DNA from: Mansonella perstans
Lineage: Eukaryota; Nematoda; Chromadorea; Rhabditida; Onchocercidae
Assembly: GCA_037074765.1 (NCBI GenBank)
Contig: JBAMDO010000392.1
Location: forward strand, 1 to 37,277
Reading direction: 5' to 3'
Length of the DNA: 37,277 bases
Of the stretch, positions 25,105-37,277 are shown piece by piece; position 1 is the first letter of the stretch; each line of letters begins with the position of its first letter. The notes below the pieces were generated by a model. That model did not search any database. It saw only the letters and a list, made by a program, of their open reading frames with translations, and was not told where the DNA came from. Made by a program: the position numbers and the translations under genes.

Positions 25105-27113
25105 AGGATCTTGATGACCAACTATCTTTGACAAAGTGCTAGTGCATGACCAACTTTTTAATTGTTAAAACCCTGATGCATAAATAATTTTGACAAAATC
25201 CGGATGCATAACTAACTTGATAAATCCTAATGCATAACGATCCTTCCAATTGACAAGATCCCGGTGCACAACTAAATTTGACAAATCCAGATGCATAACT
25301 TACATTTGAGAAATCCTGATGCATAACGATCCTTCTAAGATTCCGATGCACAACTAAGATTGACAAAACCCTGATGCAAAATGATCCTTTTAATTGACAG
25401 AATCCTGATGCTTACCTATCTTTGACAAAGTAATAATGCATAACAAACTTTTTAATTGACAATCTCCGGTGCACAGCTATGTTTGTCATAACCCTTGATG
25501 CATAACGAGCCTTTTAATTGGCAGGATCTTGATGCCTAACAATATTCGATAAGGTCCTAATGCATGACCAACTTTTTAATAGTTAAAATCTTGATGCATA
25601 ACTAATTTTGCAAAATCCGGATGCATAACTAACTTCTGATAAAATCCTATGCATAACGATCTTTCTAATTGACAAGATCCCGATGCACAACTAAGTTTGA
25701 CAAAACTCTGATGCAAAATGATCTTTAATTGACAGAATCCTGATGCTTACCTATCTTTGACAAAGTAATAATACATAACAAACTTTTTAATTGACAATCT
25801 CCGTGCACAACTATGTTTGTCATAACCCTTGATGCATAACGAGCCTTTCAATTGATAGAATCCTGATAACCAACTATCTTGACAAAGTCCAAGTGCATGA
25901 CCAGCTTTTTAACTGTCAAACACCTGATGCATAATTAACCTTTAATTGCCGAAATCCTGATGCACAACTAACGCTTTAATTGACAAAACCCTGATGCACA
26001 ATTAATTTTGACAAAATACAGATGCATAACCAGATCCTAATGCGCAACTTCCGATGCACAACTAAGTTTGACAAACCCTTGATGCATGACGAGCCTTTTA
26101 ATTGACAGGATCTTGATGACCAACTATCTTTGACAAAGTGCTAGTGCATGACCAACTTTTTAATTGTTAAATCCTGATGCATAAATAATTTTGACAAAAT
26201 CCGGATGCATAACTAACTTCTGACAAAATCCTAATGCACAACGATCCTTTTAATTGACAAGATAACGGTGCACAATTAAATTTGACAAAACCCTGATGCA
26301 AAATGATCCTTTTAATTGACAGAATCCTGTGCTTACCTATCTTTGACAAAGTAATAATGCATAACAAACTTTTTAATTGACAATCTCCGGTGCACAACTA
26401 TGTTTGTCATAACCCTTGATGCATAACGAGCCTTTTAATTGGCAGGATCTTGATGCCTAACAAATATTCGATAAGGTCCTAATGCATGACCAACTTTTTA
26501 ATAGTTAAAATGCTGATGCATAAATAATTTTGACAAAATCCGGATGCATAACTAACTTTGATAAAATCCTAATGCATAACGATCCTTCCAATTGACAAGA
26601 TCCGGTGCACAACTAAATTTGACAAAATCCAGATGCATAACTTACATTTGATGAAATCTGATGCATAACGGCCTTCTGTTCCGAATCCCGATGTACAACT
26701 AGATTGCAAATACAGATGCATAACCGAATTGACAAATGCTAATGCGCAACTTCCGATGCACAACTAAGTTTGACAAAACCCTTGATGCAGACGAGCCTTT
26801 TAATTGACAGGATCTTATGACCAACTATTTTGACAAAGTCTAGCATGCAACTTTTTAATAGTTAAATCTTGATGCATAACTAATTTTGCAAATCCGATGC
26901 ATAATCTTGATAAAATCCTAATGCTCGATCCTTCTAATTGACAAGATTCCGATGCACAACTAAGATTGACAAAATCCTGATGCAAAATGATCCTTTAATT
27001 GACAGAATCCTGATGCTTTTCTATCTTTGACAAAGTCCTAATGCGTAACAAAATTTTTAATTGACAAACTCCGGTGCAAAACTAAGTTTGACAAAACCCT
27101 TGATGCATGACGA

Positions 27114-27540
27114 GCCATTTAAATGGCAGGATCTTGATGACCAACTATCTTTGACAAAGTCCTAGTGCATGACCAACTTTTTAATTGTTAAAATCCTGAT
27201 GCATAAATAATTTTGACAAAATCCGGATGCATAACTAACTTTGATAAAATCCTAATGCATAACGATCCTTCTAATTGACAAGATCCCGGTGCACAACTAA
27301 TTTTACAAAATACAGATGCATTACCTAGATTTGATAAAGTCCTATGCATAACAGGCTTTTTAATTGACAAGATTCCGATGCACAACTAAGATTGACAAAA
27401 TCCTGATGCAAAATGATCCTTTTAATTGACAAAATCCTGATGCTTTTCTATCTTTGACAAAGTCCTAATGCGTAACAAAATTTTTAATTGACAAACTCCG
27501 GTGCAAAACTAAGTTTGACAAAACCCTTGATGCATGACGA
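27114..27540. repeat. Representative 427-bp module of 14 monomers
   Basis: Parsed by eye, monomer lengths alternate irregularly between about 34 and about 28 bp in the order L S L S S L S S L S L S L S. The same module start (GCCATTTAAATGGC) recurs at 27541, giving a 427-bp tandem pair. In other units the first of the pair starts GCCTTTTAAATAGC (30031, 32521), so this copy has been changed to match its neighbour. Confidence 0.68.
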
Positions 27541-28973
27541 GCCATTTAAATGGCAGGATCTTGATGACCAACTATCTTTGACAAAGTGCTAGTGCATGAC
27601 CAACTTTTTAATTGTTAAAATCCTGATGCATAAATAATTTTGACAAAATCCGGATGCATAACTAACTTTGATAACATCCTAATGCATAACGATCCTTCCA
27701 ATTGACAAGATCCCGGTGCACAACTAAATTTGACAAAATCCAGATGCATAACTTACATTTGAGAAATCCTGATGCATAACGATCCTTCTAAGATTCCGAT
27801 GCACAACTAAATTTGACAAAACCCTGATGCAAAATGATCCTTTTAATTGACAGAATCCTGATGCTTACCTATCTTTGACAAAGTAATAATGCATAACAAA
27901 CTTTTTAATTGACAATCTCCGGTGCACAGCTATGTTTGTCATAACCCTTGATGCATAACGAGCCTTTTAATTGGCAGGATCTTGATGCCTAACAATATTC
28001 GATAAGGTCCTAATGCATGACCAACTTTTTAATAGTTAAAATCTTGATGCATAACTAATTTTGCAAAATCCGGATGCATAACTAACTTCTGATAAAATCC
28101 TAATGCATAACGATCCTTCTAATTGACAAGATCCCGGTGCACAACTAAATTTGACAAAACCCTGATGCAAAATGATCCTTTTAATTGACAGAATCCTGAT
28201 GCTTACCTATCTTTGACAAAGTAATAATACATAACAAACTTTTTAATTGACAATCTCCGGTGCACAACTATGTTTGTCATAACCCTTGATGCATAACGAG
28301 CCTTTCAATTGATAGAATCCTGATAACCAACTATCTTTGACAAAGTCCAAGTGCATGACCAGCTTTTTAACTGTCAAACACCTGATGCATAATTAACCTT
28401 TTAATTGCCGAAATCCTGATGCACAACTAACGCTTTAATTGACAAAACCCTGATGCACAATTAATTTTGACAAAATACAGATGCATAACCAGATCCTAAT
28501 GCGCAACTTCCGATGCACAACTAAGTTTGACAAAACCCTTGATGCATGACGAGCCTTTTAATTGACAGGATCTTGATGACCAACTATCTTTGACAAAGTG
28601 CTAGTGCATGACCAACTTTTTAATTGTTAAAATCCTGATGCATAAATAATTTTGACAAAATCCGGATGCATAACTAACTTCTGACAAAATCCTAATGCAC
28701 AACGATCCTTTTAATTGACAAGATAACGGTGCACAATTAAATTTGACAAAACCCTGATGCAAAATGATCCTTTTAATTGACAGAATCCTGATGCTTACCT
28801 ATCTTTGACAAAGTAATAATGCATAACAAACTTTTTAATTGACAATCTCCGGTGCACAACTATGTTTGTCATAACCCTTGATGCATAACGAGCCTTTTAA
28901 TTGGCAGGATCTTGATGCCTAACAATATTCGATAAGGTCCTAATGCATGACCAACTTTTTAATAGTTAAAATG

Positions 28974-29401
28974 CTGATGCATAAATAATTTTGACAAAAT
29001 CCGGATGCATAACTAACTTTGATAAAATCCTAATGCATAACGATCCTTCTAATTGACAAGATCCCGGTGCACAACTAATTTTACAAAATACAGATGCATT
29101 ACCTAGATTTGATAAAGTCCTATGCATAACAGGCTTTTTAATTGACAAGATTCCGATGCACAACTAAGATTGACAAAATCCTGATGCAAAATGATCCTTT
29201 TAATTGACAAAATCCTGATGCTTTTCTATCTTTGACAAAGTCCTAATGCGTAACAAAATTTTTAATTGACAAACTCCGGTGCAAAACTAAGTTTGACAAA
29301 ACCCTTGATGCATGACGAGCCATTTAAATGGCAGGATCTTGATGACCAACTATCTTTGACAAAGTGCTAGTGCATGACCAACTTTTTAATTGTTAAAACC
29401 C
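28974..29401. repeat. One extra ~428-bp module inside the 2.92-kb unit
   Basis: The unit starting at 28722 is 2917 bp long against 2489 bp for the next one; the difference, 428 bp, equals one 14-monomer module. Sister units go from ATGCTGATGCATAAATAAT through GATCCTTCC; here the first pass reads GATCCTTCT and continues into a whole module before a second pass reads GATCCTTCC. The exact ends are ambiguous within a shared stretch of about 75 bp. The inserted copy carries GTTAAAACCCTGATGC at its right end, a variant otherwise seen at 25165, so it probably came from a unit like that at 24.8-25.2 kb. Confidence 0.75.
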
Positions 29402-32400
29402 TGATGCATAAATAATTTTGACAAAATCCGGATGCATAACTAACTTTGATAAAATCCTAATGCATAACGATCCTTCCAATTGACAAGATCCCGGTGCACA
29501 ACTAAATTTGACAAAATCCAGATGCATAACTTACATTTGATGAAATCCTGATGCATAACGAGCCTTCTGATTGCCGAGATCCCGATGTACAACTAAGATT
29601 GACAAAATACAGATGCATAACCGAATTGACAAGATGCTAATGCGCAACTTCCGATGCACAACTAAGTTTGACAAAACCCTTGATGCATGACGAGCCTTTT
29701 AATTGACAGGATCTTGATGACCAACTATCTTTGACAAAGTGCTAATGCATGACCAACTTTTTAATAGTTAAAATCTTGATGCATAACTAATTTTGCAAAA
29801 TCCGGATGCATAACTAACTTTGATAAAATCCTAATGCATAACGATCCTTCTAATTGACAAGATTCCGATGCACAACTAAGATTGACAAAATCCTGATGCA
29901 AAATGATCCTTTTAATTGACAGAATCCTGATGCTTTTCTATCTTTGACAAAGTCCTAATGCGTAACAAAATTTTTAATTGACAAACTCCGATGCACAACT
30001 AAGTTTGACAAAACCCTTGATGCATGACGAGCCTTTTAAATAGCAGGATCTTGATGACCAACTATCTTTGACAAAGTCCTAGTGCATGACCAACTTTTTA
30101 ATTGTTAAAATCCTGATGCATAAATAATTTTGACAAAATCCGGATGCATAACTAACTTTGATAAAATCCTAATGCATAACGATCCTTCTAATTGACAAGA
30201 TCCCGGTGCACAACTAATTTTACAAAATACAGATGCATTACCTAGATTTGATAAAGTCCTATGCATAACAGGCTTTTTAATTGACAAGATTCCGATGCAC
30301 AACTAAGATTGACAAAATCCTGATGCAAAATGATCCTTTTAATTGACAAAATCCTGATGCTTTTCTATCTTTGACAAAGTCCTAATGCGTAACAAAATTT
30401 TTAATTGACAAACTCCGGTGCAAAACTAAGTTTGACAAAACCCTTGATGCATGACGAGCCATTTAAATGGCAGGATCTTGATGACCAACTATCTTTGACA
30501 AAGTGCTAGTGCATGACCAACTTTTTAATTGTTAAAATCCTGATGCATAAATAATTTTGACAAAATCCGGATGCATAACTAACTTTGATAACATCCTAAT
30601 GCATAACGATCCTTCCAATTGACAAGATCCCGGTGCACAACTAAATTTGACAAAATCCAGATGCATAACTTACATTTGAGAAATCCTGATGCATAACGAT
30701 CCTTCTAAGATTCCGATGCACAACTAAATTTGACAAAACCCTGATGCAAAATGATCCTTTTAATTGACAGAATCCTGATGCTTACCTATCTTTGACAAAG
30801 TAATAATGCATAACAAACTTTTTAATTGACAATCTCCGGTGCACAGCTATGTTTGTCATAACCCTTGATGCATAACGAGCCTTTTAATTGGCAGGATCTT
30901 GATGCCTAACAATATTCGATAAGGTCCTAATGCATGACCAACTTTTTAATAGTTAAAATCTTGATGCATAACTAATTTTGCAAAATCCGGATGCATAACT
31001 AACTTCTGATAAAATCCTAATGCATAACGATCCTTCTAATTGACAAGATCCCGGTGCACAACTAAATTTGACAAAACCCTGATGCAAAATGATCCTTTTA
31101 ATTGACAGAATCCTGATGCTTACCTATCTTTGACAAAGTAATAATACATAACAAACTTTTTAATTGACAATCTCCGGTGCACAACTATGTTTGTCATAAC
31201 CCTTGATGCATAACGAGCCTTTCAATTGATAGAATCCTGATAACCAACTATCTTTGACAAAGTCCAAGTGCATGACCAGCTTTTTAACTGTCAAACACCT
31301 GATGCATAATTAACCTTTTAATTGCCGAAATCCTGATGCACAACTAACGCTTTAATTGACAAAACCCTGATGCACAATTAATTTTGACAAAATACAGATG
31401 CATAACCAGATCCTAATGCGCAACTTCCGATGCACAACTAAGTTTGACAAAACCCTTGATGCATGACGAGCCTTTTAATTGACAGGATCTTGATGACCAA
31501 CTATCTTTGACAAAGTGCTAGTGCATGACCAACTTTTTAATTGTTAAAATCCTGATGCATAAATAATTTTGACAAAATCCGGATGCATAACTAACTTCTG
31601 ACAAAATCCTAATGCACAACGATCCTTTTAATTGACAAGATAACGGTGCACAATTAAATTTGACAAAACCCTGATGCAAAATGATCCTTTTAATTGACAG
31701 AATCCTGATGCTTACCTATCTTTGACAAAGTAATAATGCATAACAAACTTTTTAATTGACAATCTCCGGTGCACAACTATGTTTGTCATAACCCTTGATG
31801 CATAACGAGCCTTTTAATTGGCAGGATCTTGATGCCTAACAATATTCGATAAGGTCCTAATGCATGACCAACTTTTTAATAGTTAAAATGCTGATGCATA
31901 AATAATTTTGACAAAATCCGGATGCATAACTAACTTTGATAAAATCCTAATGCATAACGATCCTTCCAATTGACAAGATCCCGGTGCACAACTAAATTTG
32001 ACAAAATCCAGATGCATAACTTACATTTGATGAAATCCTGATGCATAACGAGCCTTCTGATTGCCGAGATCCCGATGTACAACTAAGATTGACAAAATAC
32101 AGATGCATAACCGAATTGACAAGATGCTAATGCGCAACTTCCGATGCACAACTAAGTTTGACAAAACCCTTGATGCATGACGAGCCTTTTAATTGACAGG
32201 ATCTTGATGACCAACTATCTTTGACAAAGTGCTAATGCATGACCAACTTTTTAATAGTTAAAATCTTGATGCATAACTAATTTTGCAAAATCCGGATGCA
32301 TAACTAACTTTGATAAAATCCTAATGCATAACGATCCTTCTAATTGACAAGATTCCGATGCACAACTAAGATTGACAAAATCCTGATGCAAAATGATCCT

Positions 32401-35400
32401 TTTAATTGACAGAATCCTGATGCTTTTCTATCTTTGACAAAGTCCTAATGCGTAACAAAATTTTTAATTGACAAACTCCGATGCACAACTAAGTTTGACA
32501 AAACCCTTGATGCATGACGAGCCTTTTAAATAGCAGGATCTTGATGACCAACTATCTTTGACAAAGTCCTAGTGCATGACCAACTTTTTAATTGTTAAAA
32601 TCCTGATGCATAAATAATTTTGACAAAATCCGGATGCATAACTAACTTTGATAAAATCCTAATGCATAACGATCCTTCTAATTGACAAGATCCCGGTGCA
32701 CAACTAATTTTACAAAATACAGATGCATTACCTAGATTTGATAAAGTCCTATGCATAACAGGCTTTTTAATTGACAAGATTCCGATGCACAACTAAGATT
32801 GACAAAATCCTGATGCAAAATGATCCTTTTAATTGACAAAATCCTGATGCTTTTCTATCTTTGACAAAGTCCTAATGCGTAACAAAATTTTTAATTGACA
32901 AACTCCGGTGCAAAACTAAGTTTGACAAAACCCTTGATGCATGACGAGCCATTTAAATGGCAGGATCTTGATGACCAACTATCTTTGACAAAGTGCTAGT
33001 GCATGACCAACTTTTTAATTGTTAAAATCCTGATGCATAAATAATTTTGACAAAATCCGGATGCATAACTAACTTTGATAACATCCTAATGCATAACGAT
33101 CCTTCCAATTGACAAGATCCCGGTGCACAACTAAATTTGACAAAATCCAGATGCATAACTTACATTTGAGAAATCCTGATGCATAACGATCCTTCTAAGA
33201 TTCCGATGCACAACTAAATTTGACAAAACCCTGATGCAAAATGATCCTTTTAATTGACAGAATCCTGATGCTTACCTATCTTTGACAAAGTAATAATGCA
33301 TAACAAACTTTTTAATTGACAATCTCCGGTGCACAGCTATGTTTGTCATAACCCTTGATGCATAACGAGCCTTTTAATTGGCAGGATCTTGATGCCTAAC
33401 AATATTCGATAAGGTCCTAATGCATGACCAACTTTTTAATAGTTAAAATCTTGATGCATAACTAATTTTGCAAAATCCGGATGCATAACTAACTTCTGAT
33501 AAAATCCTAATGCATAACGATCCTTCTAATTGACAAGATCCCGGTGCACAACTAAATTTGACAAAACCCTGATGCAAAATGATCCTTTTAATTGACAGAA
33601 TCCTGATGCTTACCTATCTTTGACAAAGTAATAATACATAACAAACTTTTTAATTGACAATCTCCGGTGCACAACTATGTTTGTCATAACCCTTGATGCA
33701 TAACGAGCCTTTCAATTGATAGAATCCTGATAACCAACTATCTTTGACAAAGTCCAAGTGCATGACCAGCTTTTTAACTGTCAAACACCTGATGCATAAT
33801 TAACCTTTTAATTGCCGAAATCCTGATGCACAACTAACGCTTTAATTGACAAAACCCTGATGCACAATTAATTTTGACAAAATACAGATGCATAACCAGA
33901 TCCTAATGCGCAACTTCCGATGCACAACTAAGTTTGACAAAACCCTTGATGCATGACGAGCCTTTTAATTGACAGGATCTTGATGACCAACTATCTTGAC
34001 AAAGTGCTAGTGCATGACCAACTTTTTAATTGTTAAAATCCTGATGCATAAATAATTTTGACAAAATCCGGATGCATAACTAACTTCTGACAAAATCCTA
34101 ATGCACAACGATCCTTTTAATTGACAAGATAACGGTGCACAATTAAATTTGACAAAACCCTGATGCAAAATGATCCTTTTAATTGACAGAATCCTGATGC
34201 TTACCTATCTTTGACAAAGTAATAATGCATAACAAACTTTTTAATTGACAATCTCCGGTGCACAACTATGTTTGTCATAACCCTTGATGCATAACGAGCC
34301 TTTTAATTGGCAGGATCTTGATGCCTAACAATATTCGATAAGGTCCTAATGCATGACCAACTTTTTAATAGTTAAAATGCTGATGCATAAATAATTTTGA
34401 CAAAATCCGGATGCATAACTAACTTGATAAAATCCTAATGCATAACGATCCTTCCAATTGACAAGATCCCGGTGCACAACTAAATTTGACAAAATCCAGA
34501 TGCATAACTTACATTTGATGAAATCCTGATGCATAACGAGCCTTCTGATTGCCGAGATCCCGATGTACAACTAAGATTGACAAAATACAGATGCATAACC
34601 GAATTGACAAGATGCTAATGCGCAACTTCCGATGCACAACTAAGTTTGACAAAACCCTTGATGCATGACGAGCCTTTAATTGACAGGATCTTGATGACCA
34701 ACTATCTTTGACAAAGTGCTAATGCATGACCAACTTTTTAATAGTTAAAATCTTGATGCATAACTAATTTTGCAAAATCCGGATGCATAACTAACTTTGA
34801 TAAAATCCTAATGCATAACGATCCTTCTAATTGACAAGATTCCGATGCACAACTAAGATTGACAAAATCCTGATGCAAAATGATCCTTTTAATTGACAGA
34901 ATCCTGATGCTTTTCTATCTTTGACAAAGTCCTAATGCGTAACAAAATTTTAATTGACAAACTCCGATGCACAACTAAGTTGACAAAACCCTTGATGCAT
35001 GACGAGCCTTTTAAATAGCAGGATCTTGATGACCAACTATCTTTGACAAAGTCCTAGTGCATGACAACTTTTTAATTGTTAAAATCCTGATGCATAAATA
35101 ATTTTGACAAAATCCGGATGCATAACTAACTTTGATAAATCCTAATGCATAACGATCCTTCTAATTGACAAGATCCCGTGCACAACTAATTTACAAAATA
35201 CAGATGCATTACCTAGATTTGATAAAGTCCTATGCATAACAGGCTTTTTAATTGACAAGATTCCGATGCACAACTAAGATTGACAAAATCCTGATGCAAA
35301 ATGATCCTTTTAATTGACAAAATCCTGATGCTTTTCTATCTTGACAAAGTCCTAATGCGTAACAAAATTTTTAATTGACAAACTCCGGTGCAAAACTAAG

Positions 35401-37277
35401 TTTGACAAAACCCTTGATGCATGACGAGCCATTTAAATGGCAGGATCTTGATGACCAACTATCTTTGACAAAGTGCTAGTGCATGACCAACTTTTTAATT
35501 GTTAAAATCCTGATGCATAAATAATTTTGACAAAATCCGGATGCATAACTAACTTTGATAACATCCTAATGCATAACGATCCTTCCAATTGACAAGATCC
35601 CGGTGCACAACTAAATTTGACAAAATCCAGATGCATAACTTACATTTGAGAAATCCTGATGCATAACGATCCTTCTAAGATTCCGATGCACAACTAAATT
35701 TGACAAAACCCTGATGCAAAATGATCCTTTTAATTGACAGAATCCTGATGCTTACCTATCTTTGACAAAGTAATAATGCATAACAAACTTTTTAATTGAC
35801 AATCTCCGGTGCACAGCTATGTTTGTCATAACCCTTGATGCATAACGAGCCTTTTAATTGGCAGGATCTTGATGCCTAACAATATTCGATAAGGTCCTAA
35901 TGCATGACCAACTTTTTAATAGTTAAAATCTTGATGCATAACTAATTTTGCAAAATCCGGATGCATAACTAACTTCTGATAAAATCCTAATGCATAACGA
36001 TCCTTCTAATTGACAAGATCCCGGTGCACAACTAAATTTGACAAAACCCTGATGCAAAATGATCCTTTTAATTGACAGAATCCTGATGCTTACCTATCTT
36101 TGACAAAGTAATAATACATAACAAACTTTTTAATTGACAACCTCCGGTGCACAACTATGTTTGTCATAACCCTTGATGCATAACGAGCCTTTCAATTGAT
36201 AGAATCCTGATAACCAACTATCTTTGACAAAGTCCAAGTGCATGACCAGCTTTTTAACTGTCAAACACCTGATGCATAATTAACCTTTTAATTGCCGAAA
36301 TCCTGATGCACAACTAACGCTTTAATTGACAAAACCCTGATGCACAAATTAATTTTGACAAAATACAGATGCATAACCAGATCCTAATGCGCAACTTCCG
36401 ATGCACAACTAAGTTTGACAAAACCCTTGATGCATGACGAGCCTTTTAATTGACAGGATCTTGATGACCAACTATCTTTGACAAGTCTAGTGCATGACCA
36501 ACTTTTTAATTGTTAAAATCCTGATGCATAAATAATTTTGACAAAATCCGGATGCATAACTAACTTCTGACAAAATCCTAATGCACAACGATCCTTTTAA
36601 TTGACAAGATAACGGTGCACAATTAAATTTGACAAAACCCTGATGCAAAATGATCCTTTTAATTGACAGAATCCTGATGCTTACCTATCTTTGACAAAGT
36701 AATAATGCATAACAAACTTTTTAATTGACAATCTCCGGTGCACAACTATGTTGTCATAACCCTTGATGCATAACGAGCCTTTTAATTGGCAGGATCTTGA
36801 TGCCTAACAATATTCGATAAGGTCCTATGCATGACCAACTTTTTAATAGTTAAAATGCTGATGCATAAATAATTTTACAAAAATCCGGATGCATAACTAA
36901 CTTTGATAAAATCCTAATGCATAACGATCCTTCCAATTGACAAGATCCCGGTGCACAACTAAATTTGACAAAATCCAGATGCATAACTTACATTTGATGA
37001 AATCCTGATGCATAACGAGCCTTCTGATTGCCGAGATCCCGATGCACAACTAAGATTGACAAAATACAGATGCATAACCGAATTGACAAGATTCCTAATG
37101 CGCAACTTCCGATGCACAACTAAGTTTGTCAAAACCCTTGATGCATAACGAGCCTTTTAATTGGCAGGATCTTGATGCCTAACAATATTCGATAAGGTCC
37201 TAATGCATGACCAACTTTTTAATAGTTAAAATCTTGATGCATAACTAATTTTGCAAAATCCGGATGCATAACTAACT

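Larger units (their letters stand above)
2810..37277. repeat. Satellite array of interleaved ~28-bp and ~34-bp monomers, ~34.5 kb, open at the right
   Basis: No non-satellite insertion is visible in the whole stretch. Short monomers look like TTTGACAAAATCC then GGATGCATAACTAAC. Long monomers carry about 6 more bases (TTTAAT-like) before TGACAA. The motif set TGACAA / GATGCATAA recurs roughly every 30 bp, several hundred to over a thousand times. A hand parse of 27114-27540 gives 14 monomers, 6 long and 8 short, total 427 bp. Common variants replace ATGCAT by GTGCAC, ATGCAC or ATGCGC, and TTTGACAAA by its reverse complement TTTGTCAAA. Monomers are arranged into higher-order repeats of different periods, listed separately. 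This is typical of eukaryotic heterochromatic satellite DNA. There is no coding sequence, RNA gene or CRISPR-like spacer content. Confidence 0.97.
24800..37277. repeat. Higher-order repeat domain with ~2.46-2.49-kb period
   Basis: The marker GATAACGGTG occurs at 26261, 28722, 31639, 34128 and 36608 (intervals 2461, 2917, 2489 and 2480 bp). GATAACATCC-type text occurs at 27671, 30588, 33078 and 35558 (2917, 2490 and 2480 bp). The sister units are close to identical over long stretches, apart from patches of single-base deletions, which indicates recent amplification or homogenisation. The domain begins near 24.8 kb and runs off the window. Confidence 0.87.

Noticed and set aside
6642..34570. 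Minus-strand ORFs in the array as genes
   Set aside because: Each is a translation of the repeat, recurs at the module period, ends wherever an indel shifts the frame, and shows no recognisable domain.
2810..37277. CRISPR array (short repeats of about 30 bp over a long stretch)
   Set aside because: The repeats are contiguous and have no unique spacers between them, the period is mixed, there are no cas genes, and the neighbouring element is a eukaryotic retrotransposon.
2810..37277. Hundreds of TTGACA hexamers resembling bacterial -35 boxes
   Set aside because: They are part of the satellite monomer and lack matched -10 boxes or genes; the context is eukaryotic.
2810..37277. CENP-B box or telomere repeat in the satellite
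   Set aside because: The closest text to a CENP-B box (ATTCGATAAGGTCC) lacks the CGGG half, and no TTAGG- or TTAGGC-like telomeric tandem is present.

Overview
The window is eukaryotic, repeat-dominated, AT-rich DNA with no intact gene. The only protein-coding remnants are broken pieces of a BEL/Pao-type LTR retrotransposon. The Gag style (K/E-rich N-terminus, DUF1759-like block opening LPKLPLPTF, zinc knuckles, then a DUF1758-like aspartic protease) points to an invertebrate, and to me looks most like nematode BEL elements. That host guess is from memory of the family and is weak.

Layout. Positions 1-2260 hold the gag-protease remnant on the + strand. It enters already open at the left edge, changes frame several times and carries in-frame stops. 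It is split at 835 by a 643-bp solo LTR (836-1478) that has TG...CA ends, imperfect terminal inverted repeats and a 5-bp target duplication with one mismatch. Removing the LTR and one duplication restores the Gag reading frame across the insertion point, so this is a nested insertion. A second LTR of the same family (2261-2790) interrupts the protease and is cut off at its 3' end, about 20 bp before the satellite begins. No reverse transcriptase, RNase H or integrase is present.

From about 2810 to the right edge (about 34.5 kb, 92% of the window) everything is one uninterrupted satellite array. Its base unit comes in two lengths, about 28 bp and about 34 bp, interleaved irregularly. The long form is the short form with about 6 extra bases (TTTAAT-like) at its left. 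Most units carry a TTTGACAAA-like near-palindrome and, about 8 bp further on, a palindromic hexamer (ATGCAT or GTGCAC). Fourteen monomers make a recurring module of about 419-428 bp. Modules are built into higher-order repeats whose period changes along the array: about 420 bp at the irregular left edge, about 2.32 kb at 6.0-10.95 kb, about 425 bp at 12.3-15.6 kb, about 0.97 kb at 17.5-21.4 kb, and about 2.46-2.49 kb from 24.8 kb to the end, with one 2.92-kb unit that has gained exactly one module. The array runs off the window.

The sequence looks like pericentromeric or other heterochromatic satellite DNA next to decayed retroelements, but location cannot be read from the sequence. Several stretches are rich in one-base deletions compared with near-identical sister copies and probably reflect long-read consensus errors. 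The many minus-strand ORFs of 64-110 codons in the array are products of the repeat and are not annotated as genes.
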